This document shows, piece after piece, positions 15,722 to 23,847 of a stretch of 33,734 bases of DNA. The stretch is from positions 1 through 33,734 of the forward strand of contig CANQSS010000026.1 in the NCBI GenBank assembly GCA_947626545.1, in the 5' to 3' direction. Within the stretch, counting starts at the first letter, position 1, and the number at the start of each line of letters is the position of its first letter. A program made the translations under genes and the position numbers. Source of the stretch: an uncultured Akkermansia sp. GTDB lineage: Bacteria > Verrucomicrobiota > Verrucomicrobiia > Verrucomicrobiales > Akkermansiaceae. The notes under the pieces were generated by a model. The model searched no databases. It saw only the letters and a program-made list of their open reading frames with translations, and was not told the DNA's origin.

Positions 15722-17625
15722 ATAACGAGACCACGCAGCAGAAGCTCTGCATTGTTCTGCGTTTTACAGATGTTGGCTAGCAGGAGCTCCAAGGCTTCCC
15801 ATCCCGGATGAGTAGCGAGCTGGCGGCGTAGCTGCAACACGCGGGCGAGCTCATCCGGGTGGTAGAGTCGATCATCATTCCGGGTGCCGCTTTGTGGCAG
15901 GGAGATAGCGGGGAAGATGCGGCGCTCTGCGAGCTCACGATCCAAGCGGATCTCCATGTTGCCGGTTCCTTTGAATTCTTCAAAGATGATTTCATCCATC
16001 CGAGATTCCGTGTCCACAAGGCAAGTGGCGATGATGGTGAGGCTACCCCCTTCTTCTACATTGCGCGCGGCGCCGAAAAACTTACGCGGTTTTTCCAAAG
16101 CATGGGAGTCCAGCCCGCCGGACATGGTGCGCCCTCCGGTGGCATGCGCATTGTAGCCGCGGGCGAGACGGGTAAGTGAGTCCAGCAGGATAATCACATC
16201 CTTTCCTTGCTCCACAAGGCGGCGTGCACGCTCCAGCACCATATCACTCAGTTGTTCATGGCGGTATGAGCTTTCATCAAAGGTGGAAGCATACACCGGC
16301 GCATCCACCGTTTCCTCAAAGTCTGTCACTTCTTCCGGACGTTCATCAAGCAGCAAAATCAACAGCTCAGCTTCCGGATAATTTGCCCGCAATGACCGCG
16401 CCATCGATTTGAGCAGAATCGTCTTGCCCCCGCGCGGCGGAGCCACCACCAGTGCGCGTTGCCCCATGCCAAGCGGCGCCACCAAATCCAGCAGGCGCAT
16501 GGCAGGCGAGGGGTTGTCGATGTTCTCCAAAATAAGTCTGCGTGTGGGGATGAGTGCAGTGAGCTGCTCAAAGTCAGTTCGCTGCACGTAATCCGCCGCT
16601 GGTACGCCCTCAATTTCCACGATTTCAGTGGCTTGGAGCGGGTACTCCCAGCGCTGCTGACCGCGCAGCTTTACTTTGACCTGGTTACCGTAGCGTAGAT
16701 CATAACGCGCCATGAGCTCCGAGGAAATGAGGACATCATCTTCCCCCGGACGAAAACTGCATGAGGGGTAACGCAACATGCCCTGCTTGGGGAAGCGACC
16801 ACGGTCGATAATCCCCGTAGCGTACACCTGGTTACCTTCCGTAGAATACGTACGCACCAGCCCTGAAACAAGCTGACGGCGGGTGTGATCCCCTGTGAGC
16901 CAGCGGGCGGAAAGACCTTCAGCTTCTTTTTGCAATTCCGGGAAACTGAGCGTTTGCAGCACATTGAGATCTACTTCTACCGCTGCGGCCATGTAGGCCT
17001 TGGCATCCTTCTCGATTTCCTGACGGTAGAAGAGGTGAACCTGTTCGCGAAGTTGGTCAATGGATCCCTCATTCCAGAACACGCAATCTGCGCCGGCAAT
17101 TTTTTCCTCTGTGGATATCTGGGCATCCACCATGCCTTGGGCAACCTCGCGCGAATAACCGCTGCGCTCCATAAGCCGCCGCAGCTGGGTTTCCGGGGTG
17201 AGCGCTACTGTGCACACCTTGTCCGCCATCACATTTACCCCGCTCTTGCTTTCGAAGTAGAGCGGGATGTCTGCGATAAATGTGTGCACCTTCCCGCTCT
17301 GTCTCGCATCGGCCTGTGCCTGAGTACACATTTGCGCCAGCTTAGGGTGTACCAACTCCTCCAGCTTTGTCCGTCCCTGCGGATCAGACGTAACGATGTT
17401 GCGCAAGAAATCCCTATTGACAGCCCCTTGCTCATTCAGCGCCTCCGATCCGAAAGCAGAGACGAGATCGCGCGCCAATTTTCCGCTTTCATACAGCTCC
17501 GCCACTGCGCGGTCGCAATCGAACAACACCATCCCCTGCCCGCACATTTCCTGCAGCATCTCCACCACGGTACTTTTCCCGGATGCAATTCCCCCGGTGA
17601 CAACAATAACCTTCACGCCGCCCAT
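15718..17625 (-). CDS. coaE-rho: Dephospho-CoA kinase fused to transcription terminator Rho
   Basis: Predicted 635 residues from ATG 17625 (MGGVKVIVVTGG); a purine run (AAGGGGGCGG) lies upstream. Residues 5-205 are a complete-looking dephospho-CoA kinase. It has P-loop GGIASGKST (11-19), FDCDRAVAELYE, HPKLAQ, IPLYFESK and the RLMERSGYS arginine segment; it would phosphorylate dephospho-CoA in the last CoA step. Residues about 230-635 are Rho: a short Rho_N-like helix pair (LQTLSFPELQKEAEGL), a cold-shock-like RNA-binding region, Walker A APPRGGKT (395-402), Walker B LLILLLDERPEE (about 419-430), the STFDESSYRHEQLSDMVLE stretch, and LLDSLTRLARGYN. The reading frame is continuous with no stop between domains. 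Rho is a hexameric RNA helicase, so this would display six kinase domains. The gene is convergent with argH. Confidence 0.92.
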   Translation of the reverse strand: MGGVKVIVVTGGIASGKSTVVEMLQEMCGQGMVLFDCDRAVAELYESGKLARDLVSAFGSEALNEQGAVNRDFLRNIVTSDPQGRTKLEELVHPKLAQMCTQAQADARQSGKVHTFIADIPLYFESKSGVNVMADKVCTVALTPETQLRRLMERSGYSREVAQGMVDAQISTEEKIAGADCVFWNEGSIDQLREQVHLFYRQEIEKDAKAYMAAAVEVDLNVLQTLSFPELQKEAEGLSARWLTGDHTRRQLVSGLVRTYSTEGNQVYATGIIDRGRFPKQGMLRYPSCSFRPGEDDVLISSELMARYDLRYGNQVKVKLRGQQRWEYPLQATEIVEIEGVPAADYVQRTDFEQLTALIPTRRLILENIDNPSPAMRLLDLVAPLGMGQRALVVAPPRGGKTILLKSMARSLRANYPEAELLILLLDERPEEVTDFEETVDAPVYASTFDESSYRHEQLSDMVLERARRLVEQGKDVIILLDSLTRLARGYNAHATGGRTMSGGLDSHALEKPRKFFGAARNVEEGGSLTIIATCLVDTESRMDEIIFEEFKGTGNMEIRLDRELAERRIFPAISLPQSGTRNDDRLYHPDELARVLQLRRQLATHPGWEALELLLANICKTQNNAELLLRGLVI

Positions 17626-17738
17626 CCTAGCATACCGCCCCCTTATTCGCAAGTCCAAATGCTTGTCTCCTACAGCAATCTCCTTTGAGAAAAGTCAATC
17701 AGCAGAGAGAAATCACCGAATTAGTTAATATGCCACAT

Positions 17739-18044
17739 TCATGGCGCCCAAATGAACTCCTGACATCGCTTCTCGGACTCTTTGTCCCTGCTTCTCTTTC
17801 CAAGAAGAAAGATGGCGCACTTTCCTCTGTATCTGAACGTGCCTGTCACCTCCGCGAAAAAACCGGTTCGCCCCTTGAAAGCGTGTAGCATTTTCTGTAC
17901 TCACTACGTACCTCAATGATATTCGCACTGACTCCTTGTTCCTTCTCTGTGTTCACCATTCAGGCATGATGGTACACTATTTTTGTCCAAAAGATAAATC
18001 TTATGCTTGCTTTTTCCTTTTCGGTACACTCATTTTTGTCCGAA
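17739..18044 (-). pseudogene. Decayed insertion-sequence remnant, copy 2 (inverted relative to copy 1)
   Basis: On the minus strand, GGACAAAAATGAGTGTACC (18023-18041) and GGACAAAAATAGTGTACC (17971-17988) precede an ATG at 17959. Both repeat spacing and distance to the ATG (12 bases from the second repeat) match copy 1. The reading MVNTEKEQ...ANIIEVRSE is homologous to copy 1. After a one-base shift near 17861 it continues as FFAEVTGTFRYRGKCAIFLLGK, matching copy 1's KVAKIFKYSCE(stop)VIMLLGK. It ends at a TGA at 17739. It has a frameshift rather than the premature stop of copy 1, so the copies decayed independently. Confidence 0.6.
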
Positions 18045-18072
18045 TATAAAGAATCAAATGAAAAAATTGTGC

Positions 18073-18100
18073 TTGACAATGCGCTAGGGCATGCTAAACT
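18073..18100 (+). promoter_or_regulatory. Promoter of tRNA-Glu
   Basis: TTGACA (18073-18078), 16-bp spacer, TAAACT (18095-18100). The predicted start near 18107 is 50 bases before the tRNA. Confidence 0.65.
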
Positions 18101-18156
18101 ACGTCCGCTTTCGTGTCCGGGCGGGATATTTCTGCCGGGTAGCGGGGTGAGCATCT

Positions 18157-18228
18157 GTCCCCATCGTCTAGGGGTTAGGACATATGATTCTCAGTCATAG
18201 AACCGCGGTTCGAATCCGCGTGGGGATG
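18157..18228 (+). tRNA. tRNA-Glu (anticodon CTC)
   Basis: Acceptor GTCCCCA pairs with TGGGGAT. Anticodon stem TATGA/TCATA with loop TTCTCAG gives anticodon CTC. T-arm is CGCGG-TTCGAAT-CCGCG. CCA is not encoded. Confidence 0.95.
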
Positions 18229-18240
18229 TTCAAAAAGGAG

Positions 18241-18271
18241 GTCGATTCCGAGTACGGAGTCGGCTTTTTTT
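18241..18271 (+). terminator. Rho-independent terminator of tRNA-Glu
   Basis: GTCGATTCCG (18241-18250) pairs with CGGAGTCGGC (18255-18264) across a 4-nt loop, with two G-U pairs; seven T follow. Confidence 0.85.
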
Positions 18272-18284
18272 GTGGGTTCGCGGG

Positions 18285-20435
18285 CTACTCCAAATGATCT
18301 TGAATCACCTCCAAAATAGCTGGCAGAGTGTGTCGACGCGTCCACTCCCCAATGCCCTTGATACGCATAGCCCCAGCTTCGGTAGTGGGGCGGATGGATG
18401 CCAAGGCACGCAAGGTTGCGTTTGAGAGGATTCGGTAGGGCGGCATGCGGTACTTCTCTGCCAGCTCAGCTCGCAGAGAGGCAAGTTTGGTGTAGAGCTC
18501 CTGATCCGGGCGATTGAGTTGAAGAGCTTCTAAAATGCTACGAGCAGTACCGGCTCGCTTTTCTAGACGAGGTAGAGATTGCGTCAGCCAACCATCGGTG
18601 GAGATAACCACTGGGGCTTTTCCCCGCATCACACGGTCGCCAAGCGGGGAAAGGGAGAGCAAGGGGAGCTCGCCACCGGTGCTCTCCAATAAGCCTGCAT
18701 CCTGCATAGCACGGAAAAGAGCGCGCATACGAGCGTCTGTATAATCACGCAAAAGACCGTATGTGGAAAGACTCATAAGGTGGTCGTTAAGCAAAGATGA
18801 CTTTGCTCCGCGCAACATGGCCATGATTTTACTGCGTCCATAAATAGGGCGACGAGTTCCATCCCAGTTTTTGCCGCACGAACGAGCAATGCCAGAAAGG
18901 GCTTTGCGCACAGTGTCGGCGGCATCCCCGGATAGCTGACGGGCATCGTCGGGTGGTTTAGCGAGACAAACGTCACAGCAACCGCACGGCTCGGTATCGG
19001 CTTCTCCAAAGTAGTCCAGAATCCACTTTTGCCGACAGCCGGAGCTGTACGCATAGCGGGTCATGGCTTCTATTTTCTTGTGGTCTCGGCGGGCTTTTTC
19101 TTCGATTCGCTCGCGATCAATATTTAGCTCATTGAAGGGAACTGAGGGGTCAGTGAGTCTCGTACTCTTTACATTCTTGCCTGGCACATCGGTGCGAGTG
19201 ATGGCTCCTGCATGCATCAGCACCGAGAGCGCCGATCCCACGGCCATAGGGTTCACATCCCTCCCGAGTTGCTGCGCCATCTCATCCACGGTCATTTCCA
19301 ACTCACCGGTCTCAGAGGCACAACGAAGCGCGAGCATGCTGTAGAGTGAGCGAATGAGACTGATGCTTGGATTACTGCCTTCAAAGAAGAACTCTTGCGT
19401 CTTCAAATCAGCGTGATTGAAAAGCAGCTCACAGTACGCCGGCTCACCATCCCTCCCGGCACGCCCGGCTTCTTGGTAATAGGCTTCCACGCTGCCCGGT
19501 ATCTCAAAATGAATGACAAAACGTACATCCGAACGATCAATGCCCATACCAAACGCATTTGTGGCAACCACTACATCGGCTCGTCCCGAAATAAAAGCGT
19601 TCTGGGAAAACTCACGCTCCTCATCGGTCATGCCTGCGTGATAAGCCACAGCGTTCACATGTTCTGCGCTCAGCTGCTCAAATACGCTCATCACGTTTTT
19701 GCGAGTGGAGCAGTAGATAATGCCCTTTTTCCACTCTGCGACCGTACGATGAATGCGCGCAAACTTCTCGCGCTTGCCCTCACATGGCGAGATGGCGAAG
19801 CGCAAGTTGGCTCGACCGAATCCGCTGATGATAACGGCGGGGTCCTGCAGGTGCAACGCCTCGATAATGTCCGCACGCACGGCATCCGTGGCCGTTGCGG
19901 TAAGCGCTACGATGGGAGGATTGCCAAGTTGCTCGCGCACGCGCCCTAGGCGCAGGTAATCCGGACGAAAATCATGCCCCCACTGGCTCAAACAATGCGC
20001 CTCATCCACCGCCAGCAAGGTAATTTGCTGCTCACTCAGGGTACGCATGAAACCCACCTGCGTGAAACGCTCCGGAGCCACGTAAAGAATCTTCAGATCA
20101 CCCTGCCTCAACGCGCTGATCACCTGACGATATTCCTCCGCCGTCAAAGATGAATTAACTGCTGCCGCTGCCACTCCACGCGCCTGTAATGCGTCCACTT
20201 GATCCTTCATGAGAGCAATCAGCGGCGACACAACGATGGTGAGTCCCTCGCGGCAGAGCGCCGGCAATTGGTAGCAGAGCGATTTTCCTCCGCCGGTAGG
20301 CATAATGGCCAGCGTATCGCGCCCCTTCACCACAGCATCCACCACCGCTTCCTGCCCGGGGCGCAGCTGCGAAAAACCGAAGCAATCGTGCAATACTTGC
20401 TCTATGCTTTTACTCATAGCCTCCGTGGGTATCAT
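18285..20435 (-). CDS. recQ: ATP-dependent DNA helicase RecQ
   Basis: Predicted 716 residues. A 3'-to-5' DNA helicase acting in recombination repair and fork restart. In order: the Q-motif region FGFSQLRPGQEAVV (20-33), Walker A MPTGGGKS (45-52), DEAHCLSQWGHDFR (about 144-157, motif II plus the aromatic-rich loop), the TATA motif III, helicase lobe 2 with YHAGMTDEER, NAFGMGIDRSDVRFVIH, and QEAGRAGRDG. Then comes the RQC region with zinc ligands (C..., PCGCCDVC), a winged-helix, and a C-terminal HRDC domain (residues about 635-716). The full RecQ layout is intact. ATG 20435 is preceded by AGGGTGA at good spacing. ATG 20417 follows GGAGG by only two bases, which is less favourable. The gene follows infA on the same strand (38-bp gap). 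Confidence 0.97.
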   Translation of the reverse strand: MIPTEAMSKSIEQVLHDCFGFSQLRPGQEAVVDAVVKGRDTLAIMPTGGGKSLCYQLPALCREGLTIVVSPLIALMKDQVDALQARGVAAAAVNSSLTAEEYRQVISALRQGDLKILYVAPERFTQVGFMRTLSEQQITLLAVDEAHCLSQWGHDFRPDYLRLGRVREQLGNPPIVALTATATDAVRADIIEALHLQDPAVIISGFGRANLRFAISPCEGKREKFARIHRTVAEWKKGIIYCSTRKNVMSVFEQLSAEHVNAVAYHAGMTDEEREFSQNAFISGRADVVVATNAFGMGIDRSDVRFVIHFEIPGSVEAYYQEAGRAGRDGEPAYCELLFNHADLKTQEFFFEGSNPSISLIRSLYSMLALRCASETGELEMTVDEMAQQLGRDVNPMAVGSALSVLMHAGAITRTDVPGKNVKSTRLTDPSVPFNELNIDRERIEEKARRDHKKIEAMTRYAYSSGCRQKWILDYFGEADTEPCGCCDVCLAKPPDDARQLSGDAADTVRKALSGIARSCGKNWDGTRRPIYGRSKIMAMLRGAKSSLLNDHLMSLSTYGLLRDYTDARMRALFRAMQDAGLLESTGGELPLLSLSPLGDRVMRGKAPVVISTDGWLTQSLPRLEKRAGTARSILEALQLNRPDQELYTKLASLRAELAEKYRMPPYRILSNATLRALASIRPTTEAGAMRIKGIGEWTRRHTLPAILEVIQDHLE

Positions 20436-20473
20436 TGCTTCACCCTGCCGAAGCTGACCGCAGGCGGGATGGT

Positions 20474-20800
20474 TCAGTTCAGGCGGAACGTGATGCGCGC
20501 CTTGCTCATATCGTAGGGCGATACTTCAATGCGCACCTTATCCCCCACGACCAAACGAATGAAGCGTTTACGCATTTTGCCGGAGATATGCGACAGGAAC
20601 TCGTGTCCGCTTGCTACGCGCACACGGAACATAGTACCGGCTAATACGGCAGACACAACACCCTCCATCTCTATCTCTCCCTCACCATCATCTGAGCTTT
20701 TCTTCTGCTTCACCGGAGCTGCTGGGCGATTACCGTTCTGCGGTGCGTGGGAAGAGCCGTTGCGCTGGGGATTTGGTCTGCGTCCGTTGGGGGTAGGCAT
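20474..20800 (-). CDS. infA: Translation initiation factor IF-1 with N-terminal extension
   Basis: Predicted 108 residues, where IF-1 is normally about 72. Residues 41-108 are a standard IF-1 OB-fold: IEMEGVVSAVLAGTMFRVRV, then HISGKMRKRFIRLVVGDKVR and the closing YDMSKARITFR. It binds the 30S A-site during initiation together with IF-2 and IF-3. Residues 1-40 are an extra, low-complexity tail rich in Asn, Pro, Arg and Gln (MPTPNGRRPNPQRNGSS), probably unfolded and RNA-contacting. The extension is in frame with the only plausible ATG and has no stop, so I take it as real. Candidate promoter at 20852-20880. Divergent to rplM. Confidence 0.9.
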   Translation of the reverse strand: MPTPNGRRPNPQRNGSSHAPQNGNRPAAPVKQKKSSDDGEGEIEMEGVVSAVLAGTMFRVRVASGHEFLSHISGKMRKRFIRLVVGDKVRIEVSPYDMSKARITFRLN

Positions 20801-20851
20801 ATGATAAGATTCTTGTGGATGAATGACTACGACAATGCACGTAGCCGCGAT

Positions 20852-20880
20852 AGTTTAGAGCGGCAACGCCGATTTTGCAA
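20852..20880 (-). promoter_or_regulatory. Promoter of infA
   Basis: On the minus strand, TTGCAA (20875-20880), 17-bp spacer, TAAACT (20852-20857). The -10 is identical to that of tRNA-Glu. The leader would be about 45 nt. Confidence 0.55.
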
Positions 20881-20940
20881 GCGCTTTCTGTCCATTCTCT
20901 CCGTTTTTTTCAAAAAATCCTCCGAATTCAAAAAATACGA

Positions 20941-20969
20941 TTGACAAATGGGAAAAATGAGAGTAACCT
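20941..20969 (+). promoter_or_regulatory. Promoter of rplM-rpsI
   Basis: TTGACA (20941-20946), 17-bp spacer, TAACCT (20964-20969). Start near 20976 gives a roughly 60-nt leader, which is long enough for an L13/S9-type feedback site, though I see no defined structure. Confidence 0.6.
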
Positions 20970-21036
20970 GCTGCCCCGCACCCCTCGTGGAAGTTTCTCC
21001 CCGGTCGGTGCCTGACGAACGGAATTAGCTAGATCT

Positions 21037-21468
21037 ATGAAAACCTTCTCTGCCAAAGCTCAGGATATCGAGCGCAAATGGTATGTGATTGACGCCGCCG
21101 ATAAGGTGCTCGGTCAGGTGGCTGTGCAAGCCGCCAATATCCTGCGCGGGAAAAATAAGACTATCTTTACCCCCCATACCGACTGCGGGGATTACGTTGT
21201 GATTGTGAATGCGGACAAAGTGCTGCTTACCGGCAATAAGGAGAGAGCGAAGATTTACACGCGTTATACGGGCTACGTGGGTAACCAGGTGGTACTCACT
21301 CCTGCCAGAATTCGTCGCACGAAACCAACGTATATGCTGGAGCATGCAGTGCTTGGCATGGTGCCTCACACCCGCCAGGGTCGCGCTCAAGCCGTGCGCC
21401 TCAAGGTGTACGCCGGCGACCAGCACCCGCATGCTGCTCAGAACCCCACTCCCGTCACCCTTTCCTGA
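21037..21468 (+). CDS. rplM: 50S ribosomal protein L13
   Basis: Predicted 143 residues, normal for L13. An early-assembling 50S protein contacting 23S rRNA. Typical blocks are MKTFSAKAQDIERKWYVIDA, DKVLGQVAVQAANILRGKNK, TPHTDCGDYVVIVNADKV and the late LGMVPHTRQGRAQAVRLKV. Pairs with rpsI 12 bp downstream, the standard L13-S9 operon. No Shine-Dalgarno precedes the ATG (TTAGCTAGATCT). Confidence 0.98.
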   Translation: MKTFSAKAQDIERKWYVIDAADKVLGQVAVQAANILRGKNKTIFTPHTDCGDYVVIVNADKVLLTGNKERAKIYTRYTGYVGNQVVLTPARIRRTKPTYMLEHAVLGMVPHTRQGRAQAVRLKVYAGDQHPHAAQNPTPVTLS

Positions 21469-21480
21469 TTTTTCACTACC

Positions 21481-21885
21481 ATGGCTACTACACCCTACAA
21501 CGCCACAGGCCGTCGCAAGGAAGCTGTTGCTCACGCTTGGCTCACCCCGGTTGAAGAAGGCAAATCCGGTAAAATTACTATCAACCGCCGCAGCATGGAG
21601 GAATATCTTCCTACTGATGCCCTCCAGAATGTCGTGCTGCAGCCTTTCTATGCGACCAATACCATCAAGAAGTACAATGTGCAGCTTGTCACGAAAGGCG
21701 GTGGAATCCACGGTCAGACCGGTGCCATGAGTTTGGCCATCGCCCGAGCGCTGGTGATGATCGACGAGGCCTTCCGTTCCGTGTTGCGTGAGCAAAAGTT
21801 GCTCACCCGCGATTCTCGCATGAAGGAGCGCAAAAAGGCAGGTCGCCCGGGCGCCCGCAAGCGTTTCCAGTTCAGCAAGCGCTAA
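21481..21885 (+). CDS. rpsI: 30S ribosomal protein S9
   Basis: Predicted 134 residues, slightly longer than the usual 128-130. Small-subunit head protein whose basic tail reaches the P-site tRNA. Typical blocks are TGRRKEAVAHAWLTP, ITINRRSMEEYLP, TKGGGIHGQTGAMSLAIARAL and the ending RKRFQFSKR. This SKR end is the family hallmark. Co-transcribed with rplM and closed by a terminator. Confidence 0.98.
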   Translation: MATTPYNATGRRKEAVAHAWLTPVEEGKSGKITINRRSMEEYLPTDALQNVVLQPFYATNTIKKYNVQLVTKGGGIHGQTGAMSLAIARALVMIDEAFRSVLREQKLLTRDSRMKERKKAGRPGARKRFQFSKR

Positions 21886-21906
21886 TGCTTTCCGCAAACA
21901 TTTTTC

Positions 21907-21942
21907 AAAACCCCGAGTCTTCGTTGCTCGGGGTTTTTCTTT
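21907..21942 (+). terminator. Rho-independent terminator of rplM-rpsI
   Basis: AACCCCGAG (21909-21917) and CTCGGGGTT (21927-21935) form a 9-bp stem with a 9-nt loop, followed by a T-rich tract. Confidence 0.88.
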
Positions 21943-22120
21943 TCCATGTTTTCATGCGCCTTCATCCCTGATTATCCCTTGTATAATACGAATCTGGCAT
22001 GGTATTTCGAGAGCACCGCATTTCTAGGGGAAACCCGGATTTTTTCACATCTCAATTCGGCAACCTTACTTTTGAGGCTATGCAAGATCATTTTTCTTGC
22101 ACATTCGCCAATATTAATGC

Positions 22121-22149
22121 TTGCACTTCCACGCAACTTCGCGTATAAT
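22121..22149 (+). promoter_or_regulatory. Promoter of tRNA-Ala
   Basis: TTGCAC (22121-22126), 17-bp spacer, TATAAT (22144-22149). Perfect -10. The start near 22156 is about 9 bases before the tRNA. Confidence 0.7.
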
Positions 22150-22164
22150 AGCGCGCCGCTAAGC

Positions 22165-22237
22165 GGGGCATTAGCTCAGTTGGTAGAGCGGTTGCATCGC
22201 ACGCAACAGGTCAGGGGTTCGAATCCCCTATGCTCCA
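22165..22237 (+). tRNA. tRNA-Ala (anticodon CGC)
   Basis: Acceptor GGGGCAT pairs with ATGCTCC. Anticodon stem GTTGC/GCAAC with loop ATCGCAC gives anticodon CGC. T-arm AGGGG-TTCGAAT-CCCCT. CCA is not encoded. Confidence 0.93.
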
Positions 22238-22248
22238 GGTTTCTGTCA

Positions 22249-22281
22249 ATGGGTGTAAATGCGATTTACACCCATTTTTTT
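22249..22281 (+). terminator. Rho-independent terminator of tRNA-Ala
   Basis: Perfect 12-bp stem ATGGGTGTAAAT (22249-22260) / ATTTACACCCAT (22264-22275) with a 3-nt loop and a run of T. Confidence 0.88.
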
Positions 22282-22330
22282 CGGTGGCCCGTATATACAG
22301 GCATGATCGAAACTGTTCAAGGCAGAAGAA

Positions 22331-23842
22331 GTGTTCTCTGATACCCGCGCGATGAGCATAGGAGATGGACGAGAAGGCAAAATACGCGCTGCGCTGGCAA
22401 AGGGTCAGCTCGGCGGAAAGCTTGCCGGACTGAGTCTGCCGCGCCAAATCGTCACTATAGGGCTATGGCCTCTACTGGAGCAAGTAATGAGCTTTATCTG
22501 TTCGGCTACATCACTGATTCTCGCTACGGGAATGAGTGAGGATGGTGTGGTAAAAGAACAGCTCGCCTCCGGCATTGGGGTGACGACTTATGTGATGTGG
22601 CTCGGTTTCCTGATGCAGGGAGCGGTTGGCATGGGCGCCACGGCAATTGTAAGCCGCATGACGGGAGCGCGACGCTTCGGCGAGGCGAATTACTCCGCCA
22701 ACCAATCTGCCACACTGGGATTGATCGCCGGAGTGCTTTCTGCGGTACTCATGTACGCCACGGCGGATTTCTTGGTGACAAAGGTGCTGGATTTGTCAGA
22801 TTTTGCGCAAGAGGTAGCGCTGCGCTTCATGTACACAGGTTGCTGGGTAGCGGTGTTCTCCGGTGTTGTGTTTGCGGTGAATGCTGCTCTGCGCGGTGCT
22901 GGGAATACCAAGACTCCTTTTTTCATCATGCTGGCGGTGGATGGACTGAATGTTGTCTTTAGCATTTTCCTGGTGCACGTGTGCGGTCTGTTTGTGGAGG
23001 GTCTTGCCCTAGGCATGGTAGCTGGTATGGCAATTTCCGCCGGCATCCTTCTCTACATACTGGCGCGCCACACCCCGCAAATCCGCGCCAAACTGCACAA
23101 CACCACGCTTGATGAGTACGCCGCTGCACAGGGTCCCTCCTACGTGCCGCCTCTGTTTCTGGATGTGCGCTCCATGGCGCCGGACTGGGGGATGATGGTA
23201 CGAATATTGCGCATCGGGCTGCCGCAAGCCGTAGAAGTAGGCGGAATATGGCTCATCCAAATCTACGTGTTGCATGTCATCTCACGTTTGGGGGATGCCT
23301 CTGTGGGCGCGCACACCATCGCCATCCGTATCGAGTCGCTCAGCTTCCTGCCCAGCTTCGCCATTGGCGTGGCGGGAGCCTCTCTCGTGGGACAGTATCT
23401 GGGTAGCGGGAGCGTGCGTCTTGCCATGGCGACCATCCGCAAATGTATCATTTACAGCGTGATTTTTACCGGCTCCATGGGAGTTATTTTTTTCCTGTTT
23501 CCCGAGTTTTTTGTGCGCATTTTTGCATCAGATTCCCTAGGCCTCATGAAGGTGGCAGTGCCGGTAGTACAAGTCTTTCTGCTCGCAGAGCCCTTTTACG
23601 CCGGTATGCTCATGATTAAGATGTGCCTGCGCGGGGCGGGCGATACGCGGCGCGTCATGTATGTATCTTACATCTGCATGGGTCTTATCCGCGTTGTTTG
23701 TTTAATGATTTGGAACACTTTTTGGCCTCAAACACTCACTCTCACCGGCATTTGGTATCTCATCGTGACCGATCTTGCCGTAGAGTACATTATCCTGGAG
23801 CTGATGCTGCACGACCTCACGTGGGCACGCCGCAAAGTGTAG
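22331..23842 (+). CDS. MATE-family multidrug/toxin exporter
   Basis: Predicted 503 residues from GTG 22331, which follows a purine-rich stretch (GGCAGAAGAA). An ATG at 22352 seven codons later is also possible. About twelve hydrophobic membrane segments lie in two homologous halves. The first helix region reads SLPRQIVTIGLWPLLEQVMSF. An AALRGAGNTKTPFF segment in the first half and a matching CLRGAGDTRRVMYV in the second are the characteristic MATE repeat. Family members export drugs, toxins or flavins in exchange for Na+ or H+. The second half also has RIESLSFLPSFAIGVAGASLVGQ, a MATE hallmark. No local regulator is present, and the substrate is unknown. Ends 5 bp before the convergent AsmA-like gene. 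Confidence 0.92.
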   Translation: MFSDTRAMSIGDGREGKIRAALAKGQLGGKLAGLSLPRQIVTIGLWPLLEQVMSFICSATSLILATGMSEDGVVKEQLASGIGVTTYVMWLGFLMQGAVGMGATAIVSRMTGARRFGEANYSANQSATLGLIAGVLSAVLMYATADFLVTKVLDLSDFAQEVALRFMYTGCWVAVFSGVVFAVNAALRGAGNTKTPFFIMLAVDGLNVVFSIFLVHVCGLFVEGLALGMVAGMAISAGILLYILARHTPQIRAKLHNTTLDEYAAAQGPSYVPPLFLDVRSMAPDWGMMVRILRIGLPQAVEVGGIWLIQIYVLHVISRLGDASVGAHTIAIRIESLSFLPSFAIGVAGASLVGQYLGSGSVRLAMATIRKCIIYSVIFTGSMGVIFFLFPEFFVRIFASDSLGLMKVAVPVVQVFLLAEPFYAGMLMIKMCLRGAGDTRRVMYVSYICMGLIRVVCLMIWNTFWPQTLTLTGIWYLIVTDLAVEYIILELMLHDLTWARRKV

Positions 23843-23847
23843 CCACT

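Noticed and set aside
17629..17657. TTGGAC / TATGCT promoter for coaE-rho
   Set aside because: The spacer is 18 bp and the transcript would start at or inside the ATG; too weak to list as a feature.
21025..21897. 290-codon minus-strand open frame opposite rplM and rpsI
   Set aside because: Shadow of two unambiguous ribosomal protein genes.
21946..22341. 131-codon plus-strand frame around tRNA-Ala
   Set aside because: It runs through the tRNA, its promoter and terminator; no protein motif.
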